A stretch of DNA of 13,689 nucleotides from an uncultured Veillonella sp. (lineage in GTDB: Bacteria > Bacillota > Negativicutes > Veillonellales > Veillonellaceae). Under the pieces are notes generated by a model that was not told the origin of the DNA, did not search any database, and worked only from the letters and a program-made list of their open reading frames with translations. This document shows, in pieces, positions 6,256 through 12,843 of the stretch; position 1 is the first letter of the stretch, and each line of letters starts with the position of its first letter. The stretch covers positions 1 through 13,689 of the forward strand of contig CAKPXN010000034.1 in NCBI GenBank assembly GCA_934202095.1, in the 5' to 3' direction. Both the position numbers and the translations under genes were made by a program.

Positions 6256-7860
6256 TTATTTGTTATCAATGGCTGATTGTAATTGGTCAATCAACGCAAA
6301 GATAGTATTTCTTTTTTGTTTTAACGCTAGTGGGTTCGCCACAAGACGGGTCGAAATTGGTTGGAGCCAATCATAGATTTTAAGATTATTTTCTCGTAGC
6401 GTTGTACCTGTTTCTGTAATATCTACGATGGCATCGGCTAAGCCTACGAGCGGAGCCAATTCAACGGAACCTTCAATTTTGATGATTTCTACGTCTTGGG
6501 ATCCGAAATATTGTTTTGTAATGGTTGGATATTTTGTACCGATTCGTTGACGACGGCCTTCCTTCGGATTATACCCTTCTAAGGAGGCCAAGATAAATTG
6601 GCATTGGCCCGTTTTTAAATCTAGCATTTCATAGGATGTATTATCTTGTTCATCCAGTACATCGCTACCAACGATGCCCAAATCAACAACGCCATTATTC
6701 AAATATGTCGTTACATCAGGGCCCTTCGCTAGGATGACCTCTACCGAATCACCTAATGGGATGATTAACTTGCGCGCTTTGTTGCGTAATGGTTCACAGT
6801 CAACTCCGCAAGATTCCAAAAGAGGAATAAAATCCTTTTCAACGCGGCCCTTTGTCAAGGCGATACGCAATTTACCACTATCTTGAATGTTGCTTTCACC
6901 TTGCATAAGCACCTCCGTAAGAACATCGATGTTGAAAGCCATACCAACGGATGGCATCGGTGTACCATCAAATCCGGACAAGAGTCCATCATAGCGACCA
7001 CCGCTGACGATGTATTGGGATACGCCATCTACATAACCTCTAAAGGTAAGACCTGTGTAATAGGATTGAAGTGGTTCTGTAGACACATCAATGCGAACTT
7101 GTTGACCAGTCGCTTCGATTTGTCCCGCTAAATCCATAAGGCTATCTAAAATACGTTGTGCCCCAGCAGGCAAAATCACTTGAGTGAGCTCATTTTTAAT
7201 ATCATTTACAGTGCCAAATAAGCGTGGCCAAATCATAAGGAATGGGTAAAGTGCATTATTTTTAAATTCGCTAATCAATTCGTTATAACGTGGCAAATAT
7301 TTTGTAAATAACGCATCGAGCAAATCCGTTCGTTCCCCATCGGTCAAGCCCAATGCATCGGTGATAGCACGGGAGAAACGAGCATCGCCTATTTCTAATA
7401 ATAAGGTATTATTGAGCTGTGATTCGTTCACCTCTTTAATGATGGCAAAGCATTCTAATTCGGCATCAATACCTTCATAGCCGACCATTTCGATGCCACC
7501 TTGTGTGACTTGGTTGATATCGCCGCGATGCTGTTTATTTTTCATCAACACATCGCCAAGATAGTAGAACTTGCGAGGCAATTCAATATTCGTAGTCGCT
7601 AAGAAACGACCGATTGGCATGGTTAAATCGGGGCGGATAACCACAGATGCATCAGAACTACCAAAGAATTCGTACATATGTTGACCACGGCCTAATGTAT
7701 AACCATTAAACACATCTTTGTATTCTACGAGGGGTGTAGAAATTTTTGTATACTGACGATTGCGGCAAAGGCTGAGCAAATATTGACTCACATCATCCTT
7801 GCGCTCCGCTACAGCACCTATATCATCACGAAAACCTGTAGGCAACTGTTTCTGTACCAT
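6256..7860 (-). CDS. hisZG: HisZ-HisG fusion: ATP phosphoribosyltransferase regulatory and catalytic parts
   Basis: A 534-residue fusion for the first, feedback-controlled step: ATP plus PRPP to phosphoribosyl-ATP. Roughly residues 1-315 are HisZ, a histidyl-tRNA-synthetase-like regulator, with PTGFRD near the start, the motif-2-like IRPDLTMPIGRF (about 75-86) and the motif-3-like SGGRYDGLL (about 286-294). Residues from about 330 are short-form HisG: KLRIALTKGR, the hinge GIVGSDVL and the PRPP loop DITETGTTLRENN. Short HisG normally needs a separate HisZ. I chose the ATG at 7860 because AAAGGATGA is 6-8 bases away; an ATG at 7869 abuts the same Shine-Dalgarno too closely. A strong internal Shine-Dalgarno and ATG sit at the junction. 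It leads the operon, 60 bp or so from the promoter. Confidence 0.92.
   Translation of the reverse strand: MVQKQLPTGFRDDIGAVAERKDDVSQYLLSLCRNRQYTKISTPLVEYKDVFNGYTLGRGQHMYEFFGSSDASVVIRPDLTMPIGRFLATTNIELPRKFYYLGDVLMKNKQHRGDINQVTQGGIEMVGYEGIDAELECFAIIKEVNESQLNNTLLLEIGDARFSRAITDALGLTDGERTDLLDALFTKYLPRYNELISEFKNNALYPFLMIWPRLFGTVNDIKNELTQVILPAGAQRILDSLMDLAGQIEATGQQVRIDVSTEPLQSYYTGLTFRGYVDGVSQYIVSGGRYDGLLSGFDGTPMPSVGMAFNIDVLTEVLMQGESNIQDSGKLRIALTKGRVEKDFIPLLESCGVDCEPLRNKARKLIIPLGDSVEVILAKGPDVTTYLNNGVVDLGIVGSDVLDEQDNTSYEMLDLKTGQCQFILASLEGYNPKEGRRQRIGTKYPTITKQYFGSQDVEIIKIEGSVELAPLVGLADAIVDITETGTTLRENNLKIYDWLQPISTRLVANPLALKQKRNTIFALIDQLQSAIDNK
6904..6916 (-). promoter_or_regulatory. Internal Shine-Dalgarno and in-frame ATG at the HisZ/HisG junction
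   Basis: Within the fused reading frame the minus strand reads GGAGGTGCTTATG; GGAGG lies five bases before an ATG at 6906. Translation from there would yield a 216-residue protein, the normal size of free short-form HisG. The frame has no stop before it, so both a fusion and a free HisG are possible. It may also be a relic of a formerly separate hisG. Confidence 0.55.
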
Positions 7861-7916
7861 GAGGATCATCCTTTCTATAAACCATGCTAATATTTCTATT
7901 TAAATATATAGATTCT

Positions 7917-7944
7917 TTTATATTTTATCGCTTTAGCGTGTTAA
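7917..7944 (-). promoter_or_regulatory. Putative promoter of the his operon
   Basis: TTAACA (7944-7939) and TATAAA (7922-7917), each one base off consensus, are 16 bases apart on the minus strand. Initiation near 7910 leaves a leader of about 50 nt before hisZG. The palindrome CGCTTTAGCG (7929-7938; CGCT-N2-AGCG) fills the centre of the spacer, where a bound repressor would block polymerase. Confidence 0.5.
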
Positions 7945-7959
7945 AGTATAAAATTATAA

Positions 7960-7997
7960 TAATACTCCTCTATAGAATTGTCAATAGAGGAGTATTA
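7960..7997 (-). terminator. Terminator after the histidinol-phosphatase gene
   Basis: A perfect 14-bp inverted repeat (7960-7973 with 7984-7997, 10-base loop) begins four bases after the stop codon at 8001. On the minus strand it is followed by the T-rich TTATAATTTT. The tract is interrupted, so efficiency is uncertain, but its position between the stop and the his promoter supports separating the two units. Confidence 0.65.
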
Positions 7998-8000
7998 ATT

Positions 8001-8867
8001 CTAGTCCCAAACCTTTGCCACATCAGCTACGCTATGCGCATCAGATCCTAGAACAAAGGGCACGCCGATAATGGCAGCTATTCCTTGAATAAAGCGGCTT
8101 GGATACATTTCACCGCAATCAGGTTTAAAGAATCCGCTCATATTATAATCTAGTTCTCTACCTTGAACTCGCATAATATGTAGTATATCGCTCACTAATT
8201 GAGCATTTCGTTTATCTAAATGGTGTTCAAAACCGAAATGGTGTTGATATTTTTTGATTAAATCAAAGTGACCAATTCGCTTTGGCGTATACGTACCTAA
8301 ATCGGCGCGCACTGCTTGGCGAATGATACTAAAGTATTTATAATACAATTCACTTTGATTTGAAATCCAAGGGCCAAAGCCCTTTTCAAATTCCGCTGTA
8401 TTATAGTCAACACAGTAGTATTTGCCACCTACGCCATCCATAAAGTGAACAGAAAGAATATTATCATCCGTCAATGGACCATAGCGATCAAGGAAGTCTT
8501 GGATATCGCTTTCAAAACCAGGGATATAATCCACCTCAAAGCCAAGAGAAATGTCGATATGCGTACCATAGGCACGTTGTAATTCACGTCCTAATTCGAG
8601 ATATGAATCGACCTGATTGAGTTTAAGAGACGCCGTATCGTATGCGACCTTATCGCCGCCGTACTCTACCTCAAAGGCCTTTGGTAACGGAGCATGCTCT
8701 GTTAAACACACCTTTTCGATACGCAATTCAATGGCCTTTTCAATCATAAGCGCCGTTCTATCACCACTACCATGTGGACATAATTCAGTATGAAAATGAC
8801 CATCCACCAATCGGCTACGATACGTACTATTGCCTATGAACTGCCGTTCTGCTTTCATATTTATCAT
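8001..8867 (-). CDS. hisJ: Histidinol-phosphatase, PHP family (HisJ/HisK type)
   Basis: A 288-residue PHP-domain phosphoesterase expected to convert histidinol phosphate to histidinol. Metal-binding motifs are DGHFHTELCPHG (22-33), CLTEHA (54-59), GFEVDY (109-114), VHFMDG (140-145), GHFDLI (199-204) and GSDAHS (274-279). These fit the histidinol-phosphatase branch of PHP rather than DNA polymerase-associated PHP domains. The need is clear: the hisB here lacks a phosphatase domain. AGGGG lies six bases before the ATG at 8867. The protein ends only nine residues after GSDAHS, so the C-terminal helix usual in the family seems short. It lies 70 bp after the acetyltransferase gene and is isolated from the his operon by a terminator. 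Confidence 0.88.
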   Translation of the reverse strand: MINMKAERQFIGNSTYRSRLVDGHFHTELCPHGSGDRTALMIEKAIELRIEKVCLTEHAPLPKAFEVEYGGDKVAYDTASLKLNQVDSYLELGRELQRAYGTHIDISLGFEVDYIPGFESDIQDFLDRYGPLTDDNILSVHFMDGVGGKYYCVDYNTAEFEKGFGPWISNQSELYYKYFSIIRQAVRADLGTYTPKRIGHFDLIKKYQHHFGFEHHLDKRNAQLVSDILHIMRVQGRELDYNMSGFFKPDCGEMYPSRFIQGIAAIIGVPFVLGSDAHSVADVAKVWD

Positions 8868-8893
8868 AACTTACCCCTATCTATGTATAGCAT

Positions 8894-8915
8894 ACATCCG
8901 CAACCCCACGGATAT
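8894..8915 (-). repeat. Small GC-containing hairpin between acetyltransferase and phosphatase genes
   Basis: On the minus strand ATATCCG and CGGATGT pair over 7 bp with one G-T wobble around an 8-base loop (TGGGGTTG). It begins about 23 bp after the acetyltransferase stop. There is no U-tract, so at most it is a weak terminator or a stability element. Confidence 0.3.
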
Positions 8916-8937
8916 ATGAATGATTTAATATCTATTA

Positions 8938-9438
8938 TTATACCAATAATGCGTAAGTTTCGGTATCCTGATATTTTCCATGTTTAAAACCAACCTCAGG
9001 GGTAAGTCCACAATAGGTAAAACCGAATCGATTATGTAATTTCGTGCTCCCCTCATTGCCTGCCGTAATAACGGACACCACATTATGTAATGTATCATCG
9101 GATTTCGCCATAGCTATAATACGTTCCATCAACTGTGTTGCCACACCTTGACCACGGTAATCTTGGTGAATATATATAGACAATTCTACAGTGCTTTTGA
9201 AAGCATCCTTTAATCGATATGGTGAAAGCGATGCATAGCCTACCACTACATCATTAATGGTTCCTACAATGATAGGGTGATGCTCATCACTGTGTGCGTT
9301 ATACCACTCATGCCACTCTTCCAATGTGCGAGGTTCAAGATCTAAGGTAGCTACGCCATGTTCGACCTCGTAGTTGTAAATTGTAAGACAGTCCTGTACA
9401 TCATTAATTACAGCCCTACGGATTTGTAATGCACTCAT
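8938..9438 (-). CDS. GNAT N-acetyltransferase, phosphinothricin/methionine-sulfoximine type
   Basis: A 166-residue acetyltransferase of the GNAT fold. The acetyl-CoA binding motif A is DYRGQGVATQL (93-103), and ITAGNEGSTKLHNRFGF (124-140) followed by a GFKHGKYQD-like segment (150-158) is characteristic of the PAT/YncA-like branch that acetylates phosphinothricin, methionine sulfoximine or similar amino acids. YNYEV and LEPRTLEEW near the N-terminus also fit that branch. The natural substrate cannot be read from the sequence. GGGAGTG lies seven bases before the ATG at 9438. It may share a transcript with the downstream histidinol-phosphatase, but no functional link is evident. Confidence 0.85.
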   Translation of the reverse strand: MSALQIRRAVINDVQDCLTIYNYEVEHGVATLDLEPRTLEEWHEWYNAHSDEHHPIIVGTINDVVVGYASLSPYRLKDAFKSTVELSIYIHQDYRGQGVATQLMERIIAMAKSDDTLHNVVSVITAGNEGSTKLHNRFGFTYCGLTPEVGFKHGKYQDTETYALLV

Positions 9439-9454
9439 AATAATACACTCCCGC

Positions 9455-9472
9455 CATATTCTACTGAATACG
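9455..9472 (-). repeat. Hairpin just upstream of the acetyltransferase ribosome binding site
   Basis: CGTATTC-AGTA-GAATATG on the minus strand forms a 7-bp stem with one G-T wobble and a tetraloop, three bases before the GGGAGTG of the acetyltransferase gene. It would leave the ribosome binding site free. Function unknown; chance is possible in this AT-rich gap. Confidence 0.25.
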
Positions 9473-9529
9473 GTCTAATTTAATATTACTAAAAATTTTA
9501 TATGCCCTAGAGCAATTTGATTTTTAACA

Positions 9530-9569
9530 AAAGTGAGTGGTAAAAACAACGTTTTTTACCACTCACTTT
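9530..9569 (-). terminator. Long perfect-stem terminator after the ECF operon
   Basis: AAAGTGAGTGGTAAAAA (9530-9546) and its exact complement (9553-9569) form a 17-bp stem with a 6-base loop. Runs of A and T at both the base and the loop end make it usable in either direction, although the outer T-tracts are short. It lies 87 bp after the ecfT stop and before the acetyltransferase gene, dividing the two units. Confidence 0.7.
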
Positions 9570-9589
9570 ATATATTTAAATTTCTTAAT

Positions 9590-9629
9590 AGTAAAAAGTA
9601 TTGTTTTTACTCTTAAATAGATTTACTCT
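9590..9629. repeat. Second inverted repeat and an 8-bp direct repeat downstream of ecfT
   Basis: AGTAAAAA (9590-9597) and TTTTTACT (9604-9611) form a perfect 8-bp stem. TTTACTCT occurs at 9606-9613 and again at 9622-9629. These lie between the ecfT stop and the main terminator. They may assist termination or simply reflect AT-rich sequence. Confidence 0.3.
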
Positions 9630-9656
9630 ATTTTCTTATAAATTCTGTCTAAAAAA

Positions 9657-10325
9657 TTACAGTACACCAAATAGAATAAGTGTGACTACAATTAATGCAA
9701 CAATAACTATATAGTCTATTAGTTTAAGACCTACGGACGCGGCAAAGCTATGTGTCTTGCCACCAAAACCTCTTAGTTCCAGGGACAAAGCCATTGTTTC
9801 AGAACGGCCTAAGGATTTTAAGAGCAATGGCTGGATAACAGAGCCATAGGATTTCATGCGTTTAAAGATATTGCCTTCCAAGGAAAGACCACGGCAAGAT
9901 TGTGCCTCTTGTACAGCCTTGCTTTCACCAATAAAATCAGGTACAAAACGGAGGGCTGCGGTAAACATAAATGCATATTCATAAGGAATTTTGCATTGTG
10001 TTACGAGGGCCGCTGTTAAGTCTTGCAATTTAGTTGTTGCTAAGAGTGCAATAAATACGAGCGTCATGGCTAGCATACGAAGGCCTGATACAACGGCAGA
10101 AACGACGTCTCCGCTGCCCAAGTATTGAACGACGCCTAAGAATACGGCGAACACGATTAAAGCAAACACGGCCTTATATTGTTTCCATAGTAAACCGGTC
10201 AACAACAGTGCTACTAATTCTACGACAACTAATGCCATCAAAGACATCCAGTCTCGCAAGAAGATGGCCCATACGGATACGGCGAGGGTCATCAAAATTT
10301 TTGTTAATGGTACTAAACGTTCCAT
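9657..10325 (-). CDS. ecfT: ECF transporter transmembrane coupling subunit EcfT
   Basis: A 222-residue membrane protein with about five to six hydrophobic segments (roughly residues 9-23, 27-46, 51-69, 75-97, 203-221). Between them is the cytoplasmic coupling region with two x-R-G motifs, QSCRGL (142-147) and ELRGFG (183-188), which dock onto the two ATPases in ECF transporters; the family usually has Ala-Arg-Gly there. It transmits ATP-driven movement to the substrate-binding S component. AGGAGGGG sits just before the ATG at 10325, nine bases after the upstream ATPase stop. It is the last gene of the S/A-A-T operon, so this is a dedicated rather than shared module. Confidence 0.92.
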   Translation of the reverse strand: MERLVPLTKILMTLAVSVWAIFLRDWMSLMALVVVELVALLLTGLLWKQYKAVFALIVFAVFLGVVQYLGSGDVVSAVVSGLRMLAMTLVFIALLATTKLQDLTAALVTQCKIPYEYAFMFTAALRFVPDFIGESKAVQEAQSCRGLSLEGNIFKRMKSYGSVIQPLLLKSLGRSETMALSLELRGFGGKTHSFAASVGLKLIDYIVIVALIVVTLILFGVL

Positions 10326-10334
10326 GGTCCCCTC

Positions 10335-11144
10335 CTATTCTGCCAATTGCGCGATAAGGCGCGTCCGTAATTCATCCATCGATTTGCAGTAACCTAAGCC
10401 GGGTACTGCTTGTGAAAGTTCTACACTTGGCGGTTTTGTGAGGCCAAGATCATGTAATTCATCGGTAGATTTTGAAAATAATTCTTCTGGTGTACCATCA
10501 AAAGATACGGTACGATGGCCCATGATGATGGCACGGGAACATTCGGCTGCCATGATTTCCATATCATGAGTAATCAATAAGATCGTAAGACCTTCGCTAT
10601 TCAACTGACGGAGCAAGGCTAACAATTCTTTTGTTTCCTTCCCATCTTGACCACTTGTAGGTTCATCGAGGATTAGAATTTTGGACTGCATAGCCAATGC
10701 AGAGGCAATAGCAACGCGTTGCTTTTCACCACGGCGCAATGTAGGTGGATACTCGTTGCGCAAATGACTAATACCGCAACGTTCTAAGACTTCGTCTACA
10801 ATGTGTGTAACCTCATCTTTAGAACGACCTAATGATTCAGGACCAAACGCCACCTCTGTAGCCACAGTCGGTCTAAACATTTGGCGATCTGGTTGTTGGA
10901 ATACATACCCAATAAATTGGCCCCGTTTAGATGGTGGCATGAATGTAATATCCTTACCGTTATAACGGATGTGGCCTTCAGCAGCCTTTTCAAGGCCTAC
11001 TAAAAGACGTGTAATTGTGGTTTTACCACAACCATTCTTACCACCTACAGCAATAAATTCGCCTTCATGAATGGTAAAGTTTACATTTCTAAAAATATCT
11101 ACGGTAGGCACATAGCCAAATCGTAAGTTTTCTACCTTAAGCAT
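10335..11144 (-). CDS. ECF transporter ATP-binding subunit (second ATPase)
   Basis: A 269-residue ABC ATPase. Walker A is GGKNGCGKT (34-42), the Q-loop glutamine is Gln83 in YVFQQPDRQ, Walker B is ILILDEP (156-162) and the H-loop is His193 in LLITHD. The signature is unusual: LRRGEKQR (136-143) in place of LSGGQ, and the D-loop reads SGQDG instead of SGLDP. I start it at 11144, where GGAGGTG is six bases upstream and the protein begins MLKVENLRFGY like its relatives; an in-frame ATG at 11168 has no such site. The start overlaps the preceding gene by 8 bp. The C-terminal PPSVELSQ region (239-246) is typical of ECF ATPases. Confidence 0.9.
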   Translation of the reverse strand: MLKVENLRFGYVPTVDIFRNVNFTIHEGEFIAVGGKNGCGKTTITRLLVGLEKAAEGHIRYNGKDITFMPPSKRGQFIGYVFQQPDRQMFRPTVATEVAFGPESLGRSKDEVTHIVDEVLERCGISHLRNEYPPTLRRGEKQRVAIASALAMQSKILILDEPTSGQDGKETKELLALLRQLNSEGLTILLITHDMEIMAAECSRAIIMGHRTVSFDGTPEELFSKSTDELHDLGLTKPPSVELSQAVPGLGYCKSMDELRTRLIAQLAE

Positions 11145-12711
11145 GTGCGCCACCTCCTGTACTTTCACCTACATCATTACCTTGTTGAACTTGGCTTTCA
11201 CCATTGACATTTGTATGTTCATAACGAGAACGGTCGATAGCCTTAGCCATTTCGATGTGATGAAGACCCTTGATAGCCGATTCAATACTGAGCCAAGGTT
11301 CGTCGCTATGGTAACCGGCCTTTTCCAATTCCATATACGTTGTAAATACGGATGGCAATGCTTCTACATAAATATCATGATTGTACATGTATTCCAATGT
11401 GGTAGATACATCGCTATCGCATACGATTTCACCATTTACCATAAGTGCCATGCGATTAGCATATGGCAATACAGCATGCAAATCATGATCGATAACCACA
11501 ACAGTGATACCATGATTGCGGTTTAAATCACCTACGAGACGATATAGTTCTGCCGTCCCATCTGGGTCAAGAGAGCTCGTTGGTTCATCGAGAACGAGGA
11601 CAGATGGATTGGTTGCTAGCACAGAAGCAATCGCCAAACGTTGACGTTGACCGCCGGACAAGCTCGTAATTTTACGATCTTCAAGGCCTTCAATACCGAC
11701 TTGTTTAAACACCTCTGCACAACGAGCATCGATGGTTGCCCGATCATAGCCACGGTTTTCCATAGCAAAGGCTACTTCTTCGCGAACCGTCATCGTTACA
11801 AGCTGTGTATCGTAATCGGCAAGAACAACACCAATATGGTTTGCTAATTCAGGAATCGATAATTGCGTTGTAGCCTTACCGTCTACGAATACCATGCCTT
11901 CTAAGCGACCACCGTAGAATTTAGGCACCGCCCCCACCATGGCCATGCAAAGCGTACTTTTACCACAACCGGCAGGGCCTGTTACAACGAGGAAATCACC
12001 ATCATGTACATCGAGATTGATGTTCTTTAATGTAGGCGCAGTCGCCTTAGGATGGTAATAATTCATATGCTCAATGGAAATCTTTGCATCCCGTTCTGGC
12101 GTAATAACGAGTCCGCTATGGTCACTAGAAGCCTCGCTACCGGTAGGCAACATGCCGCGTTTAGCGAACATCTTTTGAGCCGGAATGTACAACACTGGCG
12201 TAATCGCTGCATTTACAGCCGCTACCACTAACACGAGAGGCCACATAGCGTAGAGATATACATTATTAGGCAAGTTTGCAATTTGCCATAACAACGTAAC
12301 GAAAATACCGCCAGATACAACAGTCGTAAAGAATGAACCTACAATCGGCGTAATTTCAAAGGAACCAATTTTACCGATTTTCATAGATGTCATGGTGCGA
12401 GAAATGAATGTTATCACCAATGCACCAGCAGGTTCGGACAACAAGTTACCATAAGGGAACCCAGATTTGGAGGTTAACACCTCAATCAAGGCCGCCACTA
12501 AACCAATGCCCAATGCTTGAGATACACTAGGTTTCGTCAACAAAATCGCTACGCAATACGCGGAAATCATCCAGTTTGGCGTAACCCCTGCAAAACTAGG
12601 GCTCACCAAGTGCAAAATCGTGCCCAATGCGAGCATCAAGGTGCTCACCGTCACCCATCTAAACTGTCCACCCTGGTCATGGGTGTACACAAGATCCTTT
12701 ATCCGTTCCAT
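11137..12711 (-). CDS. Fusion of a TrpP-like membrane (S-type) component and an ECF ATPase
   Basis: A 524-residue fusion. Residues about 20-185 are a hydrophobic domain with some five to six membrane segments whose pattern, LHLVSPSFAGVTPNWM (33-48) then ILLTKPSV (56-63), resembles the TrpP tryptophan-transporter family, suggesting substrate capture of tryptophan or a relative. Residues about 210-440 are an ABC ATPase: Walker A GPAGCGKST (245-253), canonical LSGGQRQR (351-358), Walker B VLVLDEP (371-377), H-loop His409. The Q-loop glutamine appears replaced by Ala298 in VLADYDTQ. About 85 C-terminal residues form an extension ending in a polar, probably disordered tail. GAGGG precedes the ATG. 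Substrate assignment is by resemblance only. Confidence 0.85.
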   Translation of the reverse strand: MERIKDLVYTHDQGGQFRWVTVSTLMLALGTILHLVSPSFAGVTPNWMISAYCVAILLTKPSVSQALGIGLVAALIEVLTSKSGFPYGNLLSEPAGALVITFISRTMTSMKIGKIGSFEITPIVGSFFTTVVSGGIFVTLLWQIANLPNNVYLYAMWPLVLVVAAVNAAITPVLYIPAQKMFAKRGMLPTGSEASSDHSGLVITPERDAKISIEHMNYYHPKATAPTLKNINLDVHDGDFLVVTGPAGCGKSTLCMAMVGAVPKFYGGRLEGMVFVDGKATTQLSIPELANHIGVVLADYDTQLVTMTVREEVAFAMENRGYDRATIDARCAEVFKQVGIEGLEDRKITSLSGGQRQRLAIASVLATNPSVLVLDEPTSSLDPDGTAELYRLVGDLNRNHGITVVVIDHDLHAVLPYANRMALMVNGEIVCDSDVSTTLEYMYNHDIYVEALPSVFTTYMELEKAGYHSDEPWLSIESAIKGLHHIEMAKAIDRSRYEHTNVNGESQVQQGNDVGESTGGGAHA

Positions 12712-12747
12712 AATACCCTCTTTTCTTCAATAGAATATATACTGTTT

Positions 12748-12775
12748 ATTTTAACATTTATATGGGTATTGTGAA
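12748..12775 (-). promoter_or_regulatory. Promoter of the ECF transporter operon
   Basis: TTCACA (12775-12770) and TAAAAT (12753-12748) are 16 bases apart on the minus strand, with TGT before the -10 box giving an extended -10. Initiation near 12741 leaves only about 30 nt of leader, too short for a T-box or other riboswitch. Confidence 0.6.
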
Positions 12776-12791
12776 AGTTTAGAACATAACA

Positions 12792-12823
12792 AAAAATAGC
12801 AGGGGGATAATCCTGCTATTTTT
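12792..12823 (-). terminator. Intrinsic terminator after hsdR
   Basis: AAAAATAGCAGG (12792-12803) and CCTGCTATTTTT (12812-12823) form a perfect 12-bp stem with an 8-base loop, 20 bp after the hsdR stop. On the minus strand six T residues close the structure. It separates the restriction locus from the ECF promoter. Confidence 0.85.
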
Positions 12824-12843
12824 ATTATAAATATAAAGTAAAT

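Noticed and set aside
7861..7869. Upstream ATG (7869) as the hisZG start
   Set aside because: The only Shine-Dalgarno overlaps or abuts this ATG; the ATG at 7860 has correct spacing and matches the HisZ N-terminus.
7870..7960. T-box or His leader peptide upstream of the his operon
   Set aside because: The leader is only about 50 nt, with no T-box core sequences and no run of histidine codons.
8884..8892. Extended -10 (TGCTATACA) as a promoter for the histidinol-phosphatase gene
   Set aside because: No -35 is visible and initiation would fall within the ribosome binding site of the gene, leaving no usable leader.
12712..12843. Trp T-box or riboswitch upstream of the TrpP-like fusion gene
   Set aside because: The gap is about 130 bp, mostly promoter and the hsdR terminator; the predicted leader is near 30 nt.
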